Shown piece by piece: positions 1 to 5,852 of a stretch of DNA of 6,342 nucleotides. The DNA is from Syntrophobacteria bacterium (GTDB taxonomy: Bacteria > Desulfobacterota > Syntrophobacteria > JARFUL01), in the NCBI GenBank assembly GCA_029289015.1, contig JARFUL010000089.1, positions 1-6,342 on the forward strand. The letters run 5' to 3'. The position numbers and the translations under genes were made by a program. The notes under the pieces are model-generated. The model was not told the origin of the DNA, did no database searches, and saw only the letters and a list, made by a program, of their open reading frames with translations. Positions within the stretch are counted from its first letter, which is position 1; the number at the start of each line of letters is the position of its first letter.

Positions 1-151
1 GATGAAAATCGTGTGGCTGTTTCGTGCTGTTTTTGTGGCGATGCAGCCACAGACAAACGAAGCTTGAAATACCTTACTATAATTCTCTGTCTGTTATTAC
101 GACGGCAACTGTCGTGCCGACCTCAGGTGCGCCCCCAGAAAACCACACGCG

Positions 152-307
152 TCCTGAAATGCGAAACATCTTCTCTCCCGTGGTTCCCGGTCTTGATTGC
201 CGATTAGCGTCACGCTGCCAGTTTTTCTCTGAACTTCTCAAAAAGAGTCTTACCAAGCCTGGTTCTGGTGACTGATCGGGGGGATGACGTGGATCCTGAA
301 ATGTGAA
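152..307. repeat. Pair of 14-base direct repeats, TCCTGAAATGYGAA
   Basis: The 14-mer TCCTGAAATGCGAA (152-165) recurs as TCCTGAAATGTGAA (294-307), one mismatch, 142 bases apart. The second copy sits between the arms of the inverted repeat at 276-324. Two copies this close could be operator-like sites or the remnant of a small duplication, but the length is near what chance could give and no regulator is identifiable here. Confidence 0.3.
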
Positions 308-324
308 CTGATGAGGCCCCCCGA
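276..324. repeat. Eight-base G/C inverted repeat with 33-base loop
   Basis: TCGGGGGG (276-283) is the exact reverse complement of CCCCCCGA (317-324). The enclosed 33 bases carry one copy of the TCCTGAAATG direct repeat. No T-run follows, so this is not an ordinary intrinsic terminator on either strand. It could form a stem in RNA or a protein binding site. The function is unknown. Confidence 0.35.
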
Positions 325-478
325 CCGGGTTGACAATAGTTCCTTCCAGCCGCAAAGACAAGGGATTTTTGCGCCAGAGAGACGCCTCAGTCGCGGGCAG
401 CGTTTACATGTCAGCAGGTATTGGCCCGCGTCCCGGATACCGCAAAACGAACCAAAACCCGATTAAGCCTCATAGCCC

Positions 479-507
479 TTGAAATCGGACGGGAAACTGA
501 TTAGTTT
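479..507 (+). promoter_or_regulatory. Weak sigma-70 promoter candidate for the zinc-ribbon gene
   Basis: TTGAAA (479-484) is five of six to the -35 consensus and is followed after 17 bases by TAGTTT (502-507), only three of six to the -10 consensus. It would place transcription start about 30 bases before the zinc-ribbon start codon. The spacing is right but the -10 box is poor, so this is tentative. Confidence 0.25.
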
Positions 508-546
508 TACCCTAGCCGCGAGGCAACCCTTAAAGGAGCTCGACCC

Positions 547-747
547 ATGCCCATCTACGAGTACTTCTGTGAAGACTGCCAGGAAGACGTGGAGGTCCTG
601 GTTCTCTCCTCAAGGGACGCGCCCGAGTGTCCGAAGTGTTGCGGAGGGAGGCTCAGGCGTATTCTCTCCGTCTTTTCATCCCCCGGGGATACGGGGACCG
701 GGGCCGGCGATTCCTGCGCGGGCCCGGGCACAGGGGGCTTCTCCTGA
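547..747 (+). CDS. Short FmdB-family zinc ribbon protein
   Basis: This 66-residue protein opens with MPIYEYFCEDCQ, the signature of the FmdB putative regulatory / zinc ribbon family (usually MPIYEYxCxxCG). The ribbon has two CxxC knuckles, C8-x2-C11 and C28-x2-C31, which should hold one zinc ion. After the ribbon the chain continues GGRLRRI as in the family, then ends in a low-complexity Gly/Ser/Pro tail with a single Cys, shorter than the Gly/Cys-rich tail of many members. The start is supported by AAGGAG at 533-538, eight bases before the ATG. The gene stands alone: 276 bases and a separate promoter lie between it and the downstream operon, so a functional link is not shown. The biochemical role of the family is not well established; a nucleic-acid or protein-binding role is only guessed from the fold. 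Confidence 0.85.
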   Translation: MPIYEYFCEDCQEDVEVLVLSSRDAPECPKCCGGRLRRILSVFSSPGDTGTGAGDSCAGPGTGGFS

Positions 748-759
748 GCAACGTAGCAC

Positions 760-777
760 GGCCGCAGGCCTGCGGCC
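760..777. repeat. Perfect 18-base GC palindrome after the zinc-ribbon gene
   Basis: GGCCGCAGGCCTGCGGCC is a perfect palindrome beginning 12 bases after the zinc-ribbon stop codon. As RNA it would fold into a seven-pair stem with a GGCC loop. There is no T-run after it, so it is not a canonical intrinsic terminator, though it could stabilise the 3' end of the upstream transcript or bind a dimeric protein. Confidence 0.4.
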
Positions 778-874
778 CGAGCTCCACCCCGTCTCCCGGC
801 CATGACCACGGACGCGTGCCGGGGCTCCTCAGCCCACCCGAAGGCCCACATTTGAGCCGAAGGGTTCTGAAACA

Positions 875-903
875 TTGACAAAAAGAGACGTTCAGGCTAT
901 AAA
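875..903 (+). promoter_or_regulatory. Strong sigma-70-type promoter for the operon
   Basis: TTGACA (875-880), a perfect -35 box, is followed by exactly 17 bases and TATAAA (898-903), five of six to the -10 consensus. Transcription would begin near 910, giving a leader of about 113 bases before the acyl-CoA synthetase start codon. It is the best promoter match I found in the window. No comparable promoter was seen between the downstream genes, consistent with one long transcript. I could not identify an operator or a riboswitch in the leader. Confidence 0.75.
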
Positions 904-1023
904 GGCTCAATTCTTACACTCCGGGGGCTCTCGAACTGGATCAACTGAAGTTATTCAGCCGGGCGCGCACCCCCCCAGCCAAGCTCCGTTATCTTGCCCA
1001 CCGAACAATTTAGAGGGGCGGCC

Positions 1024-3021
1024 ATGAACACCAAGAATTCTTTGGACAGTCTTTTCAAGCCCGCTAGTGTAGCGGTAATTGGGGCGTCCACCTCTCCGGC
1101 CAAGCTGGGCTACCAGATCCTGGAAAATATCGTCAAGGGCGGGTTCAGGGGCGAGGTGTACCCCATCAACCCCAAGGCTGACGCTATCTTGGACATGAAA
1201 TGCCACGGGAACGTCAAGGACGTGCCCGGGCACGTGGACCTCGCGGTGGTAATAATCCCCGCGCGGTTCGTGCCCCAGGCCATAGAGGACTGCGGCGCCA
1301 AGGGGGTGAGGGGCGCGGTGGTTATCACCGGCGGCTTCTCCGAGGCCGGCGAGGAGGGGGAGGCCCTGGAGAGGCAGCTTGCCGACGCGGCACGGGCCCA
1401 CGGGGTGCGGGTGGTGGGGCCCAACTGCCAGGGAATCAACAACCCCTGGCACCCGCTCTGCGCGTCCTGGCCGCTGCTAACGGCCAGGGGCAAGGTCGCG
1501 GCCATCTCCATGTCCGGCACCGTGGGCGCGGCCATGATGGACTGGTTCGCGAAGGACGGCCTCGGTGTTTCGGCCTTCGTCTCCATGGGCAACCGGGCCG
1601 ACGTGGACGAGGCTGATCTGATAGACTGGTTCAACGAGGACGAGGCCACCAAGGTCATTGCCGCATACATAGAGGGGGTGAAGAGCCCCGAGAGGTTTCT
1701 GGCCGCGCTGGAGAAGGTAGACAAGCCCGTGGTGGTGCTCAAGTCGGGAAAGACGCCCCACGGCCGGGTGGCCGCGGAGTCCCACACCAAGTCCCTGGCC
1801 GGCACCGACGGGGTCTTTGAGGCCGTGTTCAACCGCTACGGCATCTACAGGGCCGAGACCTTCGAGGAGTTCTACGACCTCTCCAAGGGGCTGGCCTACC
1901 TCTACCCCGCGAAGGGTGACGACATCCTGTTCATCACCACCTCCGGCGGCGCCGCGATCCTGGCCACCGACATAGCGGAGATCGAGGGGCTCAGCGTGCC
2001 GCCCCTGCCCGTGGAGCTGGCCGACAAGTTCGAAGAGATCGTTCCCGCGCACGCGATAAAGGCCAACCCCCTCGACCTCACCGGCGACGCGACCGCCGAG
2101 ATGTTCGGCCAGGCCATTGAAGCGGCCAGGCCCTACTACTCCACCCTGGGGGTAATATTCGGCGACCCGGTGGAGCGCGCGTCCGAGGTGGTCACCCCCG
2201 GAGCCAACGAGCTCATCATATTCATGGGCGGCGCGGAGGTGGAGGACGAAGAGGTCAAAAAGATGCACGAAAAGGAGGTGCCCGCGTTCCCCACGCCGGA
2301 GCGGGGCATAAAGACCCTCGCCAAGATGCTCGCGGACCGGGTGGACCTCACTCCCAAGGAGGTCACCACCCTCGACGCGGCCCGGGAGACCAGGCCCCTG
2401 CCCCCCGGAGAGGTCCTCGCGCTTCTGGAAGAGAACTCCATACCCCATGTATTCTCAAGGGTCGCGGCCAGCGAACAGGAAGCCCTTGAGGCCGCGCGGG
2501 ACGCGGGCTACCCCGTGGCCCTGAAGGTCGTGTCCCCGGACATAATCCACAAGAGCGACGCGGAAGGGGTGGTCCTGGGCATAGAGGACGAGGACCGGCT
2601 GAAGGCCGAGCTTGGCTCAATGGCCGAGAATTTCGAGGGAGCCGGATTCCTGGTCTCAAAGATGGCGGACCCCGGGGTGGAGTGCATCGTGGGGATGGTG
2701 CGGGACCCCCAGTTCGGGCCCACGGTGATGTTCGGCCTCGGGGGGCTCTTCGTGGAGCTCTACCGGGACGTCTCCTTCTCCCTCGCGCCCCTTACCAGGG
2801 AGGAGGCCCTCGCGATGATCAGGTCCATCAAGGGCTACCCGGTATTGGCCGGGGTCCGGGGCAGGGCCGGGGTGGACGAGGAGGCCCTTGCCGGGGTAAT
2901 CGTCCAGGTGGGGCTGATGGCCAGCGGGAGGGATGATATACTTGAAGTGGACCTCAATCCTGTAATAGCCTATCCTGACGGCACCCTGGCGGTGGACGCC
3001 CGGATTCTGGTAAAGGCTTAG
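1024..3021 (+). CDS. ADP-forming acetate/acyl-CoA ligase, fused alpha-beta form
   Basis: This 665-residue enzyme belongs to the NDP-forming acyl-CoA synthetase family, which interconverts acyl-CoA + ADP + phosphate with a carboxylic acid + CoA + ATP in the cytosol. Domain order is CoA-binding Rossmann domain (about 8-105, SVAVIGAS near 15), succinyl-CoA-ligase-like domains (about 130-440, GPNCQG at 132 and SMSGTVG at 162), then an ATP-grasp domain (about 455-665). H254 in SHTKSLAG matches the phosphorylated His of the family (His257 alpha in the Korarchaeum enzyme). H509 in HKSDAEGV lies in the ATP-grasp motif carrying the second conserved His. GLGGLFVE (571) and EVDLNPV (641) are also typical. 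One oddity is Lys256 where SHTG is common. ATG 1024 is chosen because GAGGGGCG precedes it; an in-frame TTG at 994 lacks such a site. The substrate acid cannot be deduced. It starts the operon, with the next gene five bases downstream. Confidence 0.93.
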   Translation: MNTKNSLDSLFKPASVAVIGASTSPAKLGYQILENIVKGGFRGEVYPINPKADAILDMKCHGNVKDVPGHVDLAVVIIPARFVPQAIEDCGAKGVRGAVVITGGFSEAGEEGEALERQLADAARAHGVRVVGPNCQGINNPWHPLCASWPLLTARGKVAAISMSGTVGAAMMDWFAKDGLGVSAFVSMGNRADVDEADLIDWFNEDEATKVIAAYIEGVKSPERFLAALEKVDKPVVVLKSGKTPHGRVAAESHTKSLAGTDGVFEAVFNRYGIYRAETFEEFYDLSKGLAYLYPAKGDDILFITTSGGAAILATDIAEIEGLSVPPLPVELADKFEEIVPAHAIKANPLDLTGDATAEMFGQAIEAARPYYSTLGVIFGDPVERASEVVTPGANELIIFMGGAEVEDEEVKKMHEKEVPAFPTPERGIKTLAKMLADRVDLTPKEVTTLDAARETRPLPPGEVLALLEENSIPHVFSRVAASEQEALEAARDAGYPVALKVVSPDIIHKSDAEGVVLGIEDEDRLKAELGSMAENFEGAGFLVSKMADPGVECIVGMVRDPQFGPTVMFGLGGLFVELYRDVSFSLAPLTREEALAMIRSIKGYPVLAGVRGRAGVDEEALAGVIVQVGLMASGRDDILEVDLNPVIAYPDGTLAVDARILVKA

Positions 3022-3026
3022 CATAA

Positions 3027-3395
3027 ATGGCCGATTGGATATTTAAGGTAACCGCGCAAAACATGCACCGGAAGTACCTCTCCTTCGAAGGGGAGGCGCT
3101 AAGGGTTCCCGAGGCCGAGGAGCTGGAGTTCAACATAACCCTCGGCTGGTCCCAGGTGGCGCTTGAGATATGGCCGCTCAGGCACCACACCGATGGGCTG
3201 GCGGCCCATTTCGCCGGGGCTTTCGGCAGGCCGCCCGACCAAAAACAGATCGTTGGCTACCCCGACCAGATGGAATCGGACGCCCATGAAGCGCCTATTA
3301 CCAGTTGCGTCTGGAGGTTCGGCGAGAAGACCGAAAAAGAGGTTCTGGAGCTGGTACGGAAAGCTCTTGCTCTTGCGGAGATTCAAGTTACATAG
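3027..3395 (+). CDS. Conserved-looking hypothetical protein, 122 residues
   Basis: I do not recognise this protein. It is a soluble, acidic-to-neutral chain of 122 residues with no signal peptide, no membrane segment and no metal-binding Cys pattern (a single Cys, C91). The first half looks beta-rich (WIFKVTAQ, LEFNITLGWSQVALEIW), the middle holds FAGAFGRPPDQ, and the C-terminus is a helix rich in Glu, Leu and Lys (about residues 100-120). The start is five bases after the acyl-CoA synthetase stop, with no strong ribosome binding site of its own, so translational coupling is likely. It ends 41 bases before the preferred amidoligase start. The position makes it a candidate accessory subunit or small substrate-binding partner of the amidoligase, but that is inference from neighbourhood only. 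Codon use matches its neighbours and the frame is uninterrupted, supporting a real gene. Confidence 0.75.
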   Translation: MADWIFKVTAQNMHRKYLSFEGEALRVPEAEELEFNITLGWSQVALEIWPLRHHTDGLAAHFAGAFGRPPDQKQIVGYPDQMESDAHEAPITSCVWRFGEKTEKEVLELVRKALALAEIQVT

Positions 3396-3436
3396 GGGGA
3401 AAATTGGAAAACAGCTTCACGAGCCTTGAGGGGCTT

Positions 3437-4321
3437 ATGGACAGATATCCCATGCTCAAGTACTTCACCGACCGCACCTTCGGGGTGGAGGTGGAGTTCT
3501 TCGGCCTGAACTATTTCATCACCCCGGGGGACCAGTCCCACATAATGCCCTACAAGGTGAGGTCCCTCTCCAAGGACGGCAGGTTCTTCATGAATCTTTC
3601 GGCTGAATGGGAGATCGATTTCGGCATGGACGAGTCCCTGTGGCAGCTCGTGGTGGACGAATCCATAAGGGGCCGGGGGGGCGCAGAGCTCGTAAGTCCG
3701 GTGCTCAAGGGGATGGGCGGGCTCATAAAGGCCTACAATGCCCTCAGGTTTTTGAACGAGATAGAGGGGGTGAAGGTGAACGAGACCTGCGGGTTCCACG
3801 TGCACCACGGCGTGGACCGGGAGCTCTTCACCTGCGAACACCTCAAGAACCTGGTGAGGCTGGTGCAGCCCATGGAAGACCTGATCTATCTCCTCATACC
3901 CAGCGACCGCAAGCACAACCCCACCTGCAGGCCTGTGGAGATCGACGTGCCCTCCTTTCTGAAAAAGTGCAAACCGTGCAATGAGAACAACTGCAATATA
4001 AGGGAGCTGTGGTACTCCGAGAGGAACCGGTTCTGCTCCGACGCGGCCAAGTATCCCCGCTACGACAAAACCCGCTACCACGGACTCAACCTCCACTCCT
4101 ACTGGTTCCGCTCCACCATCGAGTTCCGCTACCACTCCGCGGTGCTGAAAGACCTTAACGAGGCCATGCAGTGGGTGATCTTCACCCAGGTTCTGGTGGA
4201 GGTCGCCCAGGGTAACATCCCGGCCATAACAATATCCGAGCAGGGCAACAGGTGGATGAAGGCCCTGGCCAACGTGTTTGTCGCGAACGGCCTTTTTACC
4301 AAGGTGACAAGAGAGTTCTAG
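3437..4321 (+). CDS. Amidoligase_2 family carboxylate-amine ligase (glutamine synthetase fold)
   Basis: This 294-residue protein fits the Amidoligase_2 (Pfam PF12224) family, predicted ATP-dependent COOH-NH2 ligases of the glutamine synthetase / glutamate-cysteine ligase fold. Family landmarks occur in order: TFGVEVEFFG (14-23, E18 and E20 as likely Mg-ATP ligands), VDES (73-76), AELVSPVLKG (83-92), CGFHVHHGV (118-126), SDRKHNP (156-162), GLNLHSY (216-222) and TIEFRYHSAVL (227-237). No key residue appears missing. An unusual Cys-rich stretch, C178-x2-C181-x4-C186 with C164 and C200 nearby, may bind a metal. The start is uncertain: ATG 3437 follows GAGGGG by three bases, while an in-frame TTG at 3404 follows GGGGGA by three bases and would add 11 residues; a TTG at 3305 overlaps the previous gene and is unlikely. 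The next gene begins three bases after the stop. Substrates are unknown. It presumably joins an amine, ammonia or peptide to a carboxylate such as a glutamyl side chain. Confidence 0.88.
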   Translation: MDRYPMLKYFTDRTFGVEVEFFGLNYFITPGDQSHIMPYKVRSLSKDGRFFMNLSAEWEIDFGMDESLWQLVVDESIRGRGGAELVSPVLKGMGGLIKAYNALRFLNEIEGVKVNETCGFHVHHGVDRELFTCEHLKNLVRLVQPMEDLIYLLIPSDRKHNPTCRPVEIDVPSFLKKCKPCNENNCNIRELWYSERNRFCSDAAKYPRYDKTRYHGLNLHSYWFRSTIEFRYHSAVLKDLNEAMQWVIFTQVLVEVAQGNIPAITISEQGNRWMKALANVFVANGLFTKVTREF

Positions 4322-4324
4322 ACG

Positions 4325-5077
4325 GTGTGCGACCTCTTCGCAATGTCCTCGGGCCACTCCTACACGGCCCAGGAATACCTGCCCCTATTCGCGCAAAAGG
4401 GCAAGAAGAACGTCCACGGCTGGGGAATCGGCTTCTTCAGGGAAGACGGGGTCCACGTGGAGGCCTCCCACCTCAGCGCGTACGGGCCCGAGGGCGTCCA
4501 CCAGTCATTCCAGAGGCTGGCCAGGGTCATCGACAGCCGGGTCATCGTCTCCAACCTCATCTGCCCCCTGGGCGTGGGCAAGGGCCCGCACACACCCCTG
4601 AACACTCCGCTGACCCTCAACTTTTTGGACCACCACTGGCTCTTCGTCAACTACGGCGTCATGGAAAACATGAAGACCTACAAGACGGTAGGCGAGCCCA
4701 TAGACTCACCCATGGTCCAGGCGAGGGTCTTTGAGTTTCTCAGGGACAGACTCGAGGAGAGGCTCCAAAAGGACCGGTATTCGAGCTTCTTCGAGGAGCT
4801 CAAGGGGGTCACCCGTGAGATGCTGGAGCGCTACCCGGGGAGCTATGTCTACTTCCTCACCAACGGCTCGGTCCTCTTTGCGTTTTTCAACCACCGGCAG
4901 CTCATGGTGCTCAAGGAGAGGGAGTCCCTGGGGGACGTGATCCTGATAACCACCCTGGAGGAAGAGATAATATCCAGGCAGGACTGGAGGTACGTCAGGC
5001 TGGAAGGACCCTCCAGGGGCAGGTTTCTCATTATCTCCGGCTCCGAGCTGGTCCACGACGCGGATATAGACGATTGA
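4325..5077 (+). CDS. Class II glutamine amidotransferase-like protein, degenerate active site
   Basis: This 250-residue protein is an Ntn-hydrolase of the YafJ/EgtC-like class II amidotransferase group (GATase_4). It begins MCDLFAMSS, so Met removal would expose Cys2, the usual nucleophile; this fixes the GTG start, three bases after the amidoligase stop. The body retains GWGIGFF (32-38) and a C-terminal half collinear with the next gene (MLERYPGSY, NHRQLMV). Forty of the first 80 residues are identical to the downstream copy by hand count. However, the Arg of the HIR motif is Ile79 (SNLIC), the SHPF segment is NTPL, the HNG oxyanion motif is N109-Y110-G111, and the Asp of SDSA aligns to Val131 (the nearest Asp is D127). 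Normal glutaminase activity is therefore doubtful. It may be a structural or regulatory partner, or a hydrolase for a different amide. There is no frameshift or truncation, so it is not an obvious pseudogene. Confidence 0.87.
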   Translation: MCDLFAMSSGHSYTAQEYLPLFAQKGKKNVHGWGIGFFREDGVHVEASHLSAYGPEGVHQSFQRLARVIDSRVIVSNLICPLGVGKGPHTPLNTPLTLNFLDHHWLFVNYGVMENMKTYKTVGEPIDSPMVQARVFEFLRDRLEERLQKDRYSSFFEELKGVTREMLERYPGSYVYFLTNGSVLFAFFNHRQLMVLKERESLGDVILITTLEEEIISRQDWRYVRLEGPSRGRFLIISGSELVHDADIDD

Positions 5078-5078
5078 C

Positions 5079-5100
5079 CCCCGGGCACAACCGGGGTTTT
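5079..5100 (+). terminator. Terminator-like hairpin between the two amidotransferase genes
   Basis: CCCCGG (5079-5084) pairs with CCGGGG (5091-5096) across a six-base loop and is followed directly by TTTT (5097-5100). This has the shape of a short intrinsic terminator, starting two bases after the upstream stop codon. The stem is only six pairs and the T-run only four, so it would probably act as a partial terminator or a 3'-end processing and stability element within the operon. The next gene's ribosome binding site (GGGAAGG, 5102-5108) follows immediately. Confidence 0.45.
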
Positions 5101-5114
5101 CGGGAAGGCTGGGG

Positions 5115-5852
5115 ATGTGCGATCTGTTTGCCATGTCTTCGCCCAGGAGCATGGGGGCCCAGATGGCCCTTCCCGTGTTCGGGGTCCGGGCCCGCAAGAA
5201 CGTTGACGGATGGGGCATAGGCTACTTCCACCGGGGCCAGGCCAGGGTGGAGAAGTCATCCCAGAGGATCTACCGGCCCGGGCAGCTCCACGACAGCTTC
5301 CAGAGGCTCTCCAGGGTGGTCGCGTCCCCCCTCATCATCTCCCACATCCGGCACCAGACCTCCGGAAAGATCGACGAATGCCACTCCCACCCCTTTGTGC
5401 TGAGTTTCAGGGGCACCAACTGGCTCTTCGCGCACAACGGGACTTCCAAGCCCATGGAGTCCTACCGGACCACCGGCGAGCAGATCGAGGACGCGGTCTC
5501 CGATTCGGCCAGGACCTTCGAGTTCATCCGGGACAGCCTCCTCCTTTACCTGGAAAAGGATGAGTACACCCTCTTCGAGGCCCTGGCAAGGAGCCTGGTG
5601 AGGATGCTGGAAAGGTTCCCGGGCACCTACAACATCTTCCTGGCCAACCCCAACGCGCTCTTCGCGTTCTCCAACCACCGCCAATTCATGTTCTTCAAGG
5701 GGTCCAAGAAGCTCGAGGGGGAGCTTCTCATCACCACGATCCAGGAGGGGCTCAGCGACGAGGGCTGGGTGAGGATGGAAAGGCCCGAGGACAAAAGGGG
5801 CCTGCTTCTCTACATCTCGTCCGGGGACATCATAATCAAAGATGTTATCTGA
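5115..5852 (+). CDS. Class II glutamine amidotransferase-like Ntn hydrolase, intact active site
   Basis: This 245-residue protein is the paralogue of the gene just upstream and has the full class II amidotransferase set: Cys2 nucleophile in MCDLFAMSS, NVDGWGIGYF (29-38), R79 in SHIRHQTSG (binds the substrate alpha-carboxylate), CHSHPF (89-94), N108 and G109 in AHNG (oxyanion hole), and D130 in SDSA (binds the substrate amino group). It should hydrolyse glutamine or a gamma-glutamyl amide, releasing glutamate and ammonia or an amine. No synthase domain is fused, so it resembles stand-alone YafJ/EgtC-type enzymes rather than GlmS or PurF. ATG 5115 has GGGAAGG six bases upstream and places Cys at position 2. 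The gene follows a terminator-like hairpin and overlaps the next gene by 11 bases. With the GS-fold amidoligase upstream, it could supply ammonia to the ligase or strip a glutamyl group from the ligase product. Confidence 0.9.
   Translation: MCDLFAMSSPRSMGAQMALPVFGVRARKNVDGWGIGYFHRGQARVEKSSQRIYRPGQLHDSFQRLSRVVASPLIISHIRHQTSGKIDECHSHPFVLSFRGTNWLFAHNGTSKPMESYRTTGEQIEDAVSDSARTFEFIRDSLLLYLEKDEYTLFEALARSLVRMLERFPGTYNIFLANPNALFAFSNHRQFMFFKGSKKLEGELLITTIQEGLSDEGWVRMERPEDKRGLLLYISSGDIIIKDVI

Larger units (their letters stand above)
1..546. other. Non-coding leader region, no recognisable gene
   Basis: I find no believable gene in this stretch. The short open frames on both strands have no good ribosome binding site, no recognisable motif and no protein-like composition, and the base composition is visibly less GC-rich than the genes downstream. 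I see no tRNA, rRNA or known riboswitch pattern. What it does hold is an imperfect direct repeat (152-165 and 294-307), a G/C-rich inverted repeat (276-283 with 317-324), a small hairpin (34-39 with 46-51) without a T-run, and a weak promoter candidate just upstream of the zinc-ribbon gene. It may be the intergenic tail of a gene lying left of the window. Confidence 0.6.

Noticed and set aside
34..51. Hairpin TGTGGC / GCCACA as a terminator of an upstream gene
   Set aside because: The stem is six pairs and no T-run follows on either strand.
308..315. CTGATGAG, which resembles the hammerhead ribozyme core
   Set aside because: No CGAAA partner lies at a suitable distance with a matching stem II, either downstream or through the GCGAAAC at 161-167. 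An eight-base match is plausible by chance.
330..358. TTGACA at 330-335 as a promoter -35 box
   Set aside because: The positions 16-18 bases downstream (around 352-359) read GCAAAGAC, with no resemblance to a -10 box.
77..361. 94-codon open frame on the minus strand
   Set aside because: No ribosome binding site, no recognisable motif, and a composition rich in Pro, Gly and Arg typical of a chance frame.
915..945. GGGGGCTCTCGAACTGG, which faintly resembles a tRNA T-arm region
   Set aside because: No acceptor stem, anticodon arm or CCA end can be fitted on either strand.
994..1023. TTG start giving the acyl-CoA synthetase ten extra residues
   Set aside because: No ribosome binding site precedes it, and the ATG at 1024 has GAGGGGCG just upstream and matches the usual family N-terminus.
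1477..2448. 323-codon minus-strand frame opposite the acyl-CoA synthetase
   Set aside because: The + strand frame is a clearly conserved enzyme. The antisense frame is Gly/Val/His-rich without motifs, as expected for a GC-rich shadow.
3305..3403. TTG start giving the amidoligase 44 extra residues over the ATG at 3437
   Set aside because: It would overlap the 122-residue gene by 91 bases, and the added sequence is Arg/Ser/Cys-rich and reads as an off-frame shadow of that gene.
3383..4357. 324-codon minus-strand frame opposite the amidoligase
   Set aside because: It mirrors the coding frame of a recognised family and shows no family motifs itself.
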